In this document: piece by piece, positions 9,476 through 18,548 of the stretch
Layout: every line of letters begins with the position of its first letter
How positions within the stretch are numbered: the first letter of the stretch is position 1
Origin: Chara braunii
Taxonomy: Eukaryota > Streptophyta > Charophyceae > Charales > Characeae
Assembly (NCBI GenBank): GCA_003427395.1
Contig: BFEA01000176.1
Coordinates: 2,423,568-2,446,542, forward strand
DNA length: 22,975 nucleotides
Direction of reading: 5' to 3'
The notes under the pieces: generated by a model
What the model was told of the DNA's origin: nothing
Database searches by the model: none
The model's input: the letters and a program-made list of their open reading frames with translations, nothing else
Program-made: the position numbers and the translations under genes

Positions 9476-9797
9476 GGACTTTTATGGGTCTCGGGAGGAA
9501 TGGTGGGACGCGGGCACAACCCTGCTCTCAAACCTGCTGAATGTTTTCTCGCGGATACTGGCATACAACAGAGACCGGCACGAGAGGGAGATAAAGAAGA
9601 AGATTAGGTACGCAAAGAAGAGAATGGGCGAACACCCAGTCTCCAACTTGGTATGGGGGAAGGAACGGGCAGTGCTGATGAAGGAGTGGGAGGAGACTCA
9701 AATCAAGATGTCTGAGATATGGTCGGACAGACTTAGAATAAAGGGAGTAGCGGTTCCAGAAGCTGACACCGAGCCGTACCTCTGCGTCAATGATTGA
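9429..9797 (+). pseudogene. LINE ORF2, linker between endonuclease and reverse transcriptase
   Basis: A 122-aa frame that carries on the ORF2 homology after a frame change near 9430. It has the Trp- and Arg/Lys-rich helical character of the L1 linker (KWMREFW, then REIKKKIRYAKKRMGE). It ends at TGA 9795-9797, where the homology moves to the reverse-transcriptase frame starting at 9790. The two frame changes at its borders are most simply single-base indels. Confidence 0.7.
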
Positions 9798-10995
9798 GCT
9801 GCAACATCCCTTTGACAAGGACGAAAGAACAACGGCAGAACTAGTGGACCTGTGCAATTACGCAGCAATATATTACAAGGACATCTTGACATCCCGAACC
9901 CAAGGGGCTGAGGTTGTGACAGACCTATACGAAGGGAACTCACATTGGGCAAACACAGAGGTTAGACTCTCAAACGTAGGGAGACTGGATCTGGATAGAC
10001 CAGTCACGAACGAGGAGGTACGGGAAGCCTTGAGGAATATGTCCAAAGGGAAGGCGCCAGAGAATGACGGATTGCCAACGGAATGGTATACAGACCAGTG
10101 GGAAATGGTGGGGGACCATTTGGTGGAGATATATAACAATATCCAGATGGGAGGAAGACTGTCTAGAGGCATGTGCAGTGGGGTTATTTCGGTACTGTTT
10201 AAAAAAGGTGACAATACGAAAATCGGGAATTGGATGCCAGTATCTCTACTGAACGTTTCTTATAAGATTCTCGCCAAAGTACTGGCCCACAAACTGAGTA
10301 AGTATCTCCCTAACTTAGTAAAAGGGGACCAAGCTGGCTTCATTAGAGGAAGGTCAATTTTTGATAATATTATTACGGCAATTCAGACTCTGGAGGTAGT
10401 ACAGAGGGAAGAGATGAACGTGGCAGTGCTATTGTTAGACTTGGAGAAGGCGTACGACCGAGTGAACTGGTCGTACGTCCTTTCCACTCTGCAATGGATG
10501 GGGTTTGGGAGGGACTTTATCAGTTGGGTAAAGACATTGTACACATTATCCACAGCAGCAGTCATAATCAATGGTCGACTGTCAGAGGAATTCAACCTGA
10601 CAAGGTCTCTACGGCAGGGATGCCCGCTTGCGCCCCTCCTATTCGCGGTTCAGTTCGATGTAGTGTTGAATAACATCAGGGAGCACCCGCAGGTTAGAGG
10701 TATGACGACGGGGCCAACGTCCTATAAGGTGAAGGCCCTAGCGGACGACCTGTTCGCTGTCTCGGAAAACTCAGTAGAATCACTAACAGCATTGAAGGAC
10801 TGCTTGAATGAGTTCTCACTACTGTCGGAGGTGGCTATTAACTGGCATAAATCAGTCTATCTGCTTCCGGAGTCGCTGAAGCTAGAGACAGAATGGGGCA
10901 TGAAACGGGTGAAACAGGATAAGTCAAAAAGGTTCCTGGGCGTGCAGATAGAGTTGATGGACTGCATAGCCGAACAAGACGACATTATTTTTTAG
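9790..10995 (+). pseudogene. LINE ORF2, reverse transcriptase domain
   Basis: A 401-aa open frame with a nearly complete non-LTR reverse transcriptase. Visible blocks: SKGKAPENDGLPTEWY (85-100), VISVLFKKG (132-140), NWMPVSLLNVSYKI (147-160), DQAGFIRGRSIFDNI (180-194), LLDLEKAYDRVNW with the first catalytic Asp (D217), RQGCPLAPLLF (275-285) and the active-site box ALADDLF (D319, D320). Two normally conserved positions differ: the box reads LADD instead of Y/FADD, and the fingers motif reads NWMP instead of NWRP. It ends at an in-frame TAG (10993-10995), after which the homology continues in the same frame. Confidence 0.93.
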
Positions 10996-11892
10996 AAATC
11001 CCTCCAGAGGTTAGTAATATGGGGGAAGGCGCCACACCTCTCGATTTTTGGAAGAACATTGGTGGTGAACGGAGCGCTGCTTGCTTTGTTGTGGTTTGTG
11101 GGTACTGTTAGAAAAATTGAAGATCAAACCTGCAAACAGTTAAGGAGGAAGGCAGCGAGGTTTATCTGGAAACCTTTCGCCAAGGAAGAGGATAATTTTA
11201 TCACCAAGGTGGCATGGGAGATGCTGTGCCTCCCCAGAAAAGAGGGAGGTCTAGGGATGCGTGACCCAACAAAGCAGAACGAAGCGATGTTGGTGAAGTG
11301 GGTGGTGAGAGCTTGCCTCGAGGACCCAATCCCCCACTGGGTATACTTGGCAGAGAAAATTTTGGCAGACGAATGGAACCTGGCAAGAACAGAGGATATT
11401 TGGATTTGTGTATTCTTGTACTCGTACTAGAGAAGAAGGAGCAACTCACCGCTCTAGAGAGCACTGTTACAGGCATGGAAGACACTAAGACCGGATGTAT
11501 GGGTGGAGCCTAGTACAAAGGGTGAAGTGCTCCAGCAGCCAATCTTCGAAAATATGAGAATCAGAGGAGTCGACGATCGGTGGCTAGGTGCAGAGCCGCA
11601 AAGTATGGGCAGAAAGTGGATAGAGAGAGGGATAGTAAGAATTAAAGATATCTGGAACGCCTTCGCAGAGAAATGACAAACAACCGAGGAAGTGAAAGCC
11701 AAGCTGGGGCAGATGAGGCAGGTGGACGATAAGCTTGCGTTGGTTATCAGTGCCATTACGGACGAATGGAAGCAACTCCTAGCACCCGATGCAGTTGACC
11801 CCCCTGTAACTTGGTACATTCAAAAGACTCAGGATGATCGGAAATTGTGGGAACTCCTAGAGATCCAACCCGATGGGAAAATGATATTCTAA
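10996..11892 (+). pseudogene. LINE ORF2, thumb and C-terminal region with stops
   Basis: Same frame as the reverse transcriptase. The sequence reads through typical L1 thumb features (IWGKAPHLSIFGRTLVVNG near 11017, then RRKAARFIWKP and KEGGLGMRDPTKQNEAMLVKW). It is interrupted by TAG 10993-10995, TAG 11428-11430, TAG 11455-11457, TGA 11674-11676 and TAA 11890-11892. Between the stops the residues still look like L1 ORF2 (WLGAEP...IKDIWNAF). The frame is kept while stops accumulate, so point mutations rather than indels dominate here. Confidence 0.8.
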
Positions 11893-11973
11893 GGCTGGGA
11901 AATAGGAAAGGGGGGGCAAAGAATCACATAACAAGAGGACGACATCCTAGTTCTGGGATCGGCGTTATATCAA

Positions 11974-12756
11974 GTGCGGGTTATCTCGGAAGGTTCGGTC
12001 CCAAGGGTGTTGTTTGCAGAAGGGAAGCCTATCTCGGTGATAAGAACGGATCCGGGAATGTGGGAATGGCGTGCACAGGGAAGAGGAGGAGAGAGTGTAA
12101 GTCTGTTAAATTACACACACAGGTTGGGGTATAAGCTGTTCATACCGCTGAAGCACCCAGATACAGTGGCAAGGACGAGGTGGATGCGTCTATTGGAGCT
12201 GGAGCCAGAACAGATTGGGGAAGCACTAAAGAAGTGTTGGGAGCAGCTAAAACTGATTTCCTGCCAGAGGCAGGCCTCTACGCTATGGCTGCTGTCAATG
12301 GTGGCGACACCGTCAGCAGTGTGGTTAACGGAACACGGGGTTAAAGTTGACCTGACGTGCTCGAGATGCCAATGGGCGTTTGAGTCAACAGTCCACCTAT
12401 GGTGGGACTGTCCAGCATTGGCCAGAATCTGGAGTTGGTGGGAGAAGTTTTGGGTGGAATGTACAAATGACTCGTTCTCTTGGTCCAATACATGGATGTT
12501 ACTAGGCGGGATCCATGACAACTTCACGATATCGAAAGGTTGGGGTTATGTAGCACAAGTGGCACGAGCGGTTGGGTGCGCCGTGATTTGGCAGGAAGGG
12601 AACGACAAAGTATTCAAGGGCAAGGAGTGGACGAATAAGCAGATGCGATCGACTTTCCCACAACTGCCAAGAAGAGTTGTGTTGGTGGACTGGAGGCGAA
12701 AGGTAACAAAAAGCGAAAATAGCGAGGCAGGGAGGAAATGGTTTCAGGAGACATGA
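11974..12756 (+). pseudogene. LINE ORF2, C-terminal zinc-finger region (zf-RVT type)
   Basis: C-terminal open part of ORF2, in the reverse-transcriptase frame; coding similarity starts upstream at about 11932, after a TAA at 11929-11931. The zinc finger has C129, C132, H141 and C146 in this segment (CSRC...HLWWDC), a CX2CX8HX4C arrangement like the zf-RVT domain at the end of plant L1 ORF2. Basic residues follow, and no RNase H domain is seen. The stop at 12754-12756 may be the natural end or another lesion; the frame stays open to TAG 12832-12834. Confidence 0.82.
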
Positions 12757-13313
12757 GAGATCGATGAGAAGATGGCTAAGATTGTAGGAGGAAAAGTGAT
12801 AGTTGGGGATTGGTTCACAAAGGAGTTGAGGTAGGAAAAAGAGAGGTCCAGAGACCTGAGCACTCGGTTGGCGGGGGATAGAACATTCGCAGGAAACAGG
12901 CAGAGGGAAGGATAGAGGATGGAGTGCAGTCTAGACACCGTCGAAGATAGACGGTTTAGTAAGACACTAGGAAAGTAATTAAAGGGAAGTAGAAGGGGGA
13001 ATGGTGGAGCCAAGGGAGCTTGATTAGAGGTGGCTAGGACTGTTCAAGACTTCTTAGGAGCTTGGTCTAGCTTTTTGGTTTGTTCGGTTTTTCTGGCCTT
13101 GGTGGCAATTTTATTCATCTTGTTCAGAGAGTGAAAGTCAGGACAGAGGTCCTCGGGACCGGATCTGTGCTTAGTTTAAAGTACCCCTCTGAAGCCTAAG
13201 CTAAGCTGGCTGATGCTGTCAGTATGTTCCCCCGGGTCGAATTGTGAGGATCCCAGGCCTCGTTTGGAATTTTATAGTAAAGTGCTGGACCTTTCAAAAA
13301 AAAAAAAAAAAAA
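12757..13313 (+). other. LINE 3' UTR and A tail
   Basis: Non-coding end of the LINE. It has a purine-rich plus strand to about 13020, then a mixed T-rich part, and ends in 18 A's (13296-13313). The final three A's are also part of the target duplication. The pure tail and exact duplication suggest a recent insertion. Confidence 0.85.
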
Positions 13314-13683
13314 GACTTTGAGGTCGTGAATCCTCACAAACAACCCGGAAGGAGCTAGGGCCTGCAAACAGAGCCCAAGTTCAGTGCAAAGTAAAGCTGG
13401 TGGTTCGTTCCTGTCGCCCCTAATCTCTATCTATCGAACTCTCTGCTCTTCAGATTCTAACCTACCAAGGAGGGGGAACAAAAGGAGAAACTTGACCTAC
13501 AGCGGCCAGCACTTTCCAGTCCCCTATTGACACTCCGGGCACCACAAAACAACACCCCGCCGTACAATAAACACAAAAAATTATTTAAACAAATGTCACC
13601 ATAACGACCTTTTATTGCCACAGGGCTTAGTTGCACTACTCTCCATAGGCCAAGTTTGGCGACTAGGCGCCTGGTTGCACTTA

Positions 13684-14494
13684 GGGCCTCTCCACACCAA
13701 TGTCAAAACATCACGAAATTGGACATATGGGCCTCGCCACACCACTCTTGAAACGGGAAAATTTTTCAAGAGGTGTCAGGCATTCTCAAGAGTTGGGTTT
13801 TCAAGAGTTTTGGGTTGGGTTTTCAAGAGTTTTGGGGCCCTCGCCACACAACACTCTCGAAAGGGCGATGGTGTTGGACAAACGATGAAAAACGACAGTC
13901 GTACAACTTTGTTTTTTTCCGAATGGCGTCAGGATAATGGCCTGACACCTCTCGAAAATCGAGGGCCCTTCGAGTGCCCTCGGGAGGACGCTTGAAAAGA
14001 GCGGTGCTGTAGGCTGGGCGTTTCGGAGTTTCGAGTGCAACTCTTGAAAGGAGGTTCTGACAACTCTCGAAAGAGTTTTCGGGCTACAACTCTCAAGTGG
14101 CTGTGTGGTGGTGCGTCCAACTCTTGAAAACGCGGTTTCAAGAGTGGTGTGGCGAGGCCCTATGTCAGGAAATTTTCGGCATTCCCTCTTTCGACAGAAA
14201 AACCCTCTTCGCCACACAACATGTCGAAGTGAAGAACTCACAAGTCGTATGCACAAAAGAGACAAACAGGGGTGAAGATAGGACAAGCGTTGGTGCGTTC
14301 TCTTTTTCGACATTCGGGCAATAATTCGACATCCCATCCGAGGACTGTCGAAAATGTCCAAATTGCAGGCTGGGAAACGAGTCCTTCTCGAGTGTTGAAA
14401 CCCTTTTCTTGCTAGCTCCTGAATTTTTTTTGCAGCTGGGATTTCGACATGCTGTGTGGCGAGGAGAATTTTCGACTTTGGTGTGGCGAGGCCC
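13684..14494. mobile_element. Middle DNA element of the nest, 3-bp duplication TTA
   Basis: Termini GGGCCTCTCCACACCAATG (from 13684) and, on the complement from 14494, GGGCCTCGCCACACCAAAG. The flanks are TTA on both sides (13681-13683, 14495-14497), the classic PIF/Harbinger target. It has no coding capacity. It shares its terminal motif with the inner element, so the two belong to one family or closely related families. Confidence 0.72.
13729..14160. mobile_element. Inner DNA element of the nest, 3-bp duplication TAT
   Basis: Perfect 26-nt inverted termini: 13729-13754 begins GGGCCTCGCCACACCACTCT, and its exact complement is 14135-14160. TAT flanks both sides (13726-13728, 14161-14163). The interior is full of short CTCTTGAAA/CTCTCGAAA repeats in both directions, which could be subterminal transposase-binding sites. 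No coding capacity. The perfect termini suggest it is the youngest of the three. Confidence 0.75.
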
Positions 14495-14785
14495 TTACTC
14501 ACCAAACTTGGCAATGCAAAATGTGTCAGACGACTTGCCACACCGTCGGCAGAAGCTGTGGAGAGTGAATTCGGTTTCCATGCCTGTGCACAACTTTCTG
14601 GAGAGTGCAGTGCTTCACAAGTCGACATCAGGCAGACAATTTTTTTGGACTTTTCTGTAGAAGAAATCTATTCGCGAGTAAGTGCAACCAGACCTCGAGT
14701 TCGACACGATTCTCATTTTTTCACTCTCCACACATCCGCCAAAAAATGTGACAGATGGTGAGTAGTGCAACTAGGCCCACACTCC

Positions 14786-15433
14786 GGGAGCACGGTTCCA
14801 CTAGCAAAGGAGTAAGGTAAATTGTATCCCACAAACACCTGTGGGACATGTACGGGACATCGTCCGATGGCAGCGAATTGCGATGGATTTATATTCTGAA
14901 GTGGTGGGTTTTTTTTTTTTTTTTTTTTAGCTTTTCTTTTCAGTTCCCGAGACTGCCAGGCAGGAAAAGAAAATAGAAAGACTCATTTTGATTGACAGCT
15001 CTTCAAAATATTTAAAAAAATTAGGTACTCGAAGGGCATGTTTTTGATCCCCTTCTTTTTTCCAGTCAACCGTAACCCATTCCGGTACTTTATTTTTCTC
15101 TCAAAATATACATGCTTCATCATGACAACCGTCAGAGAATAAACTTTTCCCCATCAGGCACACGAGGGGACTTCCTCACGGTGGTACACGGGACTGCAAC
15201 AATCACGTACCACTCTGTCCTTATTAGGCATTGGCTGGAGGGGGAGGAGAAGGAGGAGACGGGAGGGTTCGTGGGACAGCAACACTTTCAAAACTCGGCC
15301 TCCTTCCCATCTTGGGAAATGTAACGTCGCTATCTTCTTTTTTTGAAGTCTTAAAATTACTTTTCTTCCTTTTCTTACAGTTCTGCACAGGTCCTAATAG
15401 ACCATGACTCGTGTGCTAGTGGAACCGTGCCCC
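14786..15433. mobile_element. Putative inverted-repeat DNA element
   Basis: GCACGGTTCCACTAGC at 14790-14805 is repeated exactly in inverted form at 15415-15430, and weaker pairing extends to about 38 nt per arm. No clear target duplication was found, so the limits are approximate. Inside are a 20-nt poly(T) (14909-14928), a small TCCCACA/TGTGGGA hairpin near 14827 and a GTGGTAC/GTACCAC hairpin near 15180. It lies immediately right of the nested elements. No coding capacity is seen. Confidence 0.55.
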
Positions 15434-16100
15434 GAGGGAGAACATTGGCTACACTATTCTCCACATGCACAAAAGACAAGAAATTTGGCAATGTATATTT
15501 ACATGCTCTAGCGGAGCATTCAGTCCGATTTTACACATTCGGAGAAAGTAGTAAAGAGATGCCCCTTGTTCTTCAATTCTATACCATAGATTGCAAGGAT
15601 CAGTGGCCAGAAATACAAAATGGGAAAAAGGAGACCATGGCCCCTCGCGGTCTGACCGCGGGTCAAGTGAGACGACTCGGAAAAGACAAAACTCAACTCC
15701 TACCGTCCTAACATTAATTATTGCTCGTATTTTCTTCGTATTCTTTGTTTTCTTGCCCCTTTCTATTTATCATGAGTTGCTCCTGCTGAGAACCTGGCCC
15801 AGAGTCCGTATATTATAGAGGCCCTGTGACGCTATAGCTGACGACTGTGGCGGACCCACCAGGTGTGGTGCTCCGCCTGGGATAAAGATGGAGATGGAGG
15901 AAGAAGGGGGAGCGAGATGGCACAGCGCAACTCCCACTCTAGACTCCAACGCATATGCTCCAAAATGTGCGAATGTAGAATGATCTCACAAACAGACAAC
16001 GGCTGGGGTATACCCCAGCGGACTGCCTGGACCGGACTGGACTGGCTGGTACCGACAGAGGAACCGACCTGGACTGGACTACCCTGAATACAACACGTGT

Positions 16101-16133
16101 CTGTGAGAATAGGCTAAGGGCCTGGTCTCACAG
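16101..16133. repeat. Two-step hairpin with 8-bp and 4-bp stems
   Basis: CTGTGAGA (16101-16108) pairs perfectly with TCTCACAG (16126-16133). Inside, after a 2x2 internal loop, AGGC pairs with GCCT around the loop TAAGG. Its layout resembles that of the stem-loop array at 20.6-21.5 kb. Confidence 0.7.
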
Positions 16134-16418
16134 GTCGACCAGGGGTCCGCTACACGATCCTCGATTTGTGATGGATCGCCTAGATACAAGCACGTTTCCG
16201 CCAAGAAGCGGAACTCTAGCAAAGGAAAAGAAAGCCCGAGTAGTCTAGGATGCGGAGCAAGCTCCATGCTGAGTCCATGCGATGCAACCTAGTAGGATAG
16301 GAAATGTCAAAAAAACAACAATGTCACAGCTAACAGCCTAAGTGAAAGCAGAAGCCACTAACTAGGATACATGTCATAGGAAAGCCGAAAATAATGACAT
16401 CTAGATCCTAGAATGTTG

Positions 16419-16526
16419 GAGGCAGTAGCCTCAGTCTGGAAACAACTGACTAGTGTATAAGTCCTAAGAACAGCAAAAGCAGAACAACTAAATCCTATAA
16501 ATGTCAGAGGCAGTAGCCTCAGTCTG
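16419..16526. repeat. 20-bp direct repeat carrying a small hairpin
   Basis: GAGGCAGTAGCCTCAGTCTG occurs exactly at 16419-16438 and 16507-16526, 88 nt apart. Within each copy GAGGC pairs with GCCTC around loop AGTA. The sequence between the copies shows weaker similarity to what follows, suggesting an old tandem duplication. Confidence 0.85.
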
Positions 16527-16788
16527 AGAGCAACAAAGCAACAACAAGAGAACCATATGTCACAGGAGGAATGTGTCGCAAACCAAAAGGTGGGATGGTC
16601 TTTGAGGGTGGCGAATGCAGCCTACGGGTCGATAACTCCTAAGGGCATTCACACAAAATGACAGGGAGGCACATGTCATCAGACTCAATGAGAGTAGGGA
16701 ACTGGGAGCGAACAAAACCAATGACCCTAACAGATAGACCATCAGGGCGGGTAATGCTCGACTAAAGGAGTGACCGTTGTCGGTGCGA

Positions 16789-16806
16789 ATACCCTTATAA
16801 GGGTAT
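16789..16806. repeat. 18-bp perfect palindrome
   Basis: ATACCCTTATAAGGGTAT is its own reverse complement. It could be a dimeric protein-binding site or chance; nothing in the surroundings decides. Confidence 0.8.
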
Positions 16807-17284
16807 CAGCCCTGGTTTTTGGCAAGTGACAGAAATTAGGTATGGATTAAAGTTTAAGTATACCGCGTGAGGCGCGACTGCGTCTGTGGTCAAGGATGAC
16901 TGGATGGTTGACGAAAGTAGAGAGTGTGTGGGCGCTCAGCTTCCAGGCACGCATGATCTTTTTTATTTTTGATTAATGACAGTGAAGCGTCGGCGTGATC
17001 GCCTACCAGATTTTTTTATTTTTATTTTTTGATTAAACTAGGGTTAAAAAGATTATGTCTCGGTGATTGATGTGTTTGCCTGTGTCTTATGCACACATGA
17101 GGAAAACGACATCGACAACAAGGAGGCCTTGAAGTGCTTTCGGTAGACCCGCGCGTCGCACGGTGTCCGTTAATTTAGGCATTCGTCAGAACTAGACCCA
17201 GACTTGGGCCTAACACTATTAGTTACGGTGTCGGACTTTCATCAGGGAGATTCAGGGACCGAGACTGAGCGGCGACGACGCGAG

Positions 17285-17294
17285 GGTATCAGAG
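17285..17294 (+). other. Primer-binding-site-like motif (initiator tRNA-Met)
   Basis: GGTATCAGAG matches 10 nt of the plant LTR-retrotransposon primer site TGGTATCAGAGC. The base before it (G) and the one after it (T) do not match, and no clear LTR end lies next to it. A remnant of an LTR element is possible; chance is also possible. Confidence 0.25.
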
Positions 17295-18522
17295 TAGCGC
17301 GAGTGGACCGAGGGGGTCAAGGACCCGGCGCGGCTATCCCCCCTTGGGTTTGCCTTTGGCATCGTCAGGGCGGGACTAGTGGGTCTTTCCCTCGATTCGT
17401 CATATTCTTACGACTAAATTTTTTTAAGTGATTTTGCTATTTATTGTCGTTATTTTTATGCTTCGGCGCCCTTTGACTTGGGCGCTATGTTGGATTTAAA
17501 GGTCGCCGCGGCAGTCGAGGACTTTTAGCGCAGACCGCTTTTGTTTAAACAGTGGGTCCCTACGTCTTCAGGATGGAGGAAAAATTCTTTTATTCCGTAT
17601 ATCTTGAAACATGGACTGAGGGAGTCCGACGTGCGTACGGGACGGGGAGTGATTAGCCCACGAGCCGGAAGGAACTCGAGTGGTAGGACTTTTCTGCACG
17701 AGCACCGCCCGTTCCCCGCAGTTCGCGGTGGACAGGCTGGGTAAGAGTATGCCCGCGGGACTCTTCCCCACCTCGGACTTCAAAGTTTCTATTTGGATAT
17801 TTGCAACTACGACAAAAAGACCTGCGCCGCGCCGTTTACCCTCGGCCCGCGCGTGGGCACATAGCAGACCTGCGCCCTCGGTTCGCTATGAGAAGCCGGA
17901 ACAGGGCTTGTTCGCTAAGAGGCTGAATGGGTGACGGGGCCTGGTTGAAGGAGGCAGGCCAGGAAAAACCCGGAGGAGATTGTGGCGAAGCAGCAGTAAT
18001 GCTGTCGTGCCAATCGCCTGCCGGGTTTGGCCTATACGGGCAAAAGACTAGCTAGACTGAACGGTAACTTGGTCTTCGCGGGTGTGCCTCAAGCGCTGGG
18101 GCAATAAAAGTCATGAGAGCTCGAAGGCGCTGATCAGAATGGGTAGCAAGAAGGGGAGTAGAGCTACAGGGGAGGCGCATGGACAGGAACGACGAGCTGA
18201 TAGCTCTGTGGGTGACGGACAGCAAGAGAGAGGAGTCGGGGAATGGCAGAGGGAATGAATCTGAGCGCGTTTCAGCGCCGGATCCATTCGGAAAAGGAGC
18301 CAAGGAGCGATGGGCGAAGTGTCCAGGACCAATGGGCGATAGGGTCGAGCCACTGAGACTGCCAGGCGCTAGCGCAGCAGTAGTGGGTGAGAAAGCATCG
18401 GAGCGACGGGATGAAGACAGGAAGTGGAAGGGGAGGGTAAATCTGGACGGAAGTCGGGCTAGGTGCATTCGGTTTTGGAGATGGCAGAGGTAGATGTGGG
18501 CACAGAGGAAGAAGTTATCATT

Positions 18523-18548
18523 CGCTCGATCCTTGATGGATCCGAGCG
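18523..18548. repeat. 10-bp stem hairpin
   Basis: CGCTCG-ATCC (18523-18532) pairs with GGAT-CGAGCG (18538-18548, one bulged C at 18542) around loop TTGAT. There is no T run after it and no adjacent gene, so a terminator role is not supported. Confidence 0.6.

Larger units (their letters stand above)
6179..13310 (+). mobile_element. L1-like LINE retrotransposon, full length, ~7.1 kb
   Basis: Non-LTR retrotransposon with a 5' UTR (6179-6469), ORF1 in two overlapping frames (6470-8631), a broken ORF2 (8651-12756), a 3' UTR and an A tail (13296-13313). AAAGACTTTGAGGT at 6165-6178 is repeated exactly at 13311-13324 after the tail, so both ends are defined by a 14-bp target duplication; the last three A's are shared with the tail. 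Domain order is gag-like/zinc knuckle, AP endonuclease, reverse transcriptase, CCHC zinc finger, without RNase H, as in the L1 clade. The 5' UTR has a 13-bp direct repeat GACAGCGTCTGGT at 6272 and 6286. The element lies inside an older retroposon. Confidence 0.95.
6102..13534 (-). mobile_element. Short poly(A)-tailed retroposon, interrupted by the LINE
   Basis: CCGGGCACCACAAAAC occurs at 6086-6101 and again at 13535-13550, a perfect 16-bp target duplication. Inside the left copy is a T-rich tract (6102-6130), which reads as an A-rich tail on the minus strand. Removing the LINE and one copy of its 14-bp duplication leaves a unit of about 290 bp (6102-6178 plus 13325-13534), the size of a SINE or short retrocopy. 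Its minus-strand 5' end is at 13534. Read on the minus strand, a weak GTTCGAT box-B-like motif lies near 13434-13440, but it is farther from the 5' end than in a tRNA-derived SINE, so the source RNA is unknown. Confidence 0.75.
13623..14778. mobile_element. Outer DNA element of a three-level nest, 3-bp duplication ACA
   Basis: The ends are inverted repeats: GGGCTTAGTTGCACTACTC at 13623 and its near-complement ending at 14778 (one mismatch over the first 19 nt, pairing on to CCAT). ACA flanks both sides (13620-13622 and 14779-14781). GGGC termini with a 3-bp duplication fit PIF/Harbinger-type non-autonomous elements. It contains two further elements at 13684-14494 and 13729-14160. The open frame on its minus strand (13801-14628) runs through all the nested repeats and looks spurious. 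Confidence 0.7.

Noticed and set aside
13801-14628. A 275-aa minus-strand open frame
   Set aside because: It runs across the termini of nested non-coding elements and consists of translated short repeats (CTCTTGAAA and relatives). No protein motif supports it.
13530-14788. ACACTCCGGG at 13530-13539 and 14779-14788 as a 10-bp target duplication
   Set aside because: It overlaps the better supported 16-bp retroposon duplication on the left and does not abut the inverted termini on the left. The ACA triplet at the termini explains the outer element more simply.
14909-14928. Poly(T) as the tail of a minus-strand retroposon
   Set aside because: No flanking duplication was found, and it lies inside an inverted-repeat element. 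A homopolymer is the simpler reading.
15427-15711. A 94-aa plus-strand frame
   Set aside because: No recognisable domain, starts within the inverted terminal repeat of the neighbouring element, and has no related frame nearby.
18523-18548. Hairpin as a transcription terminator
   Set aside because: The region is eukaryotic in character, there is no U-tract after the stem, and no gene ends nearby.
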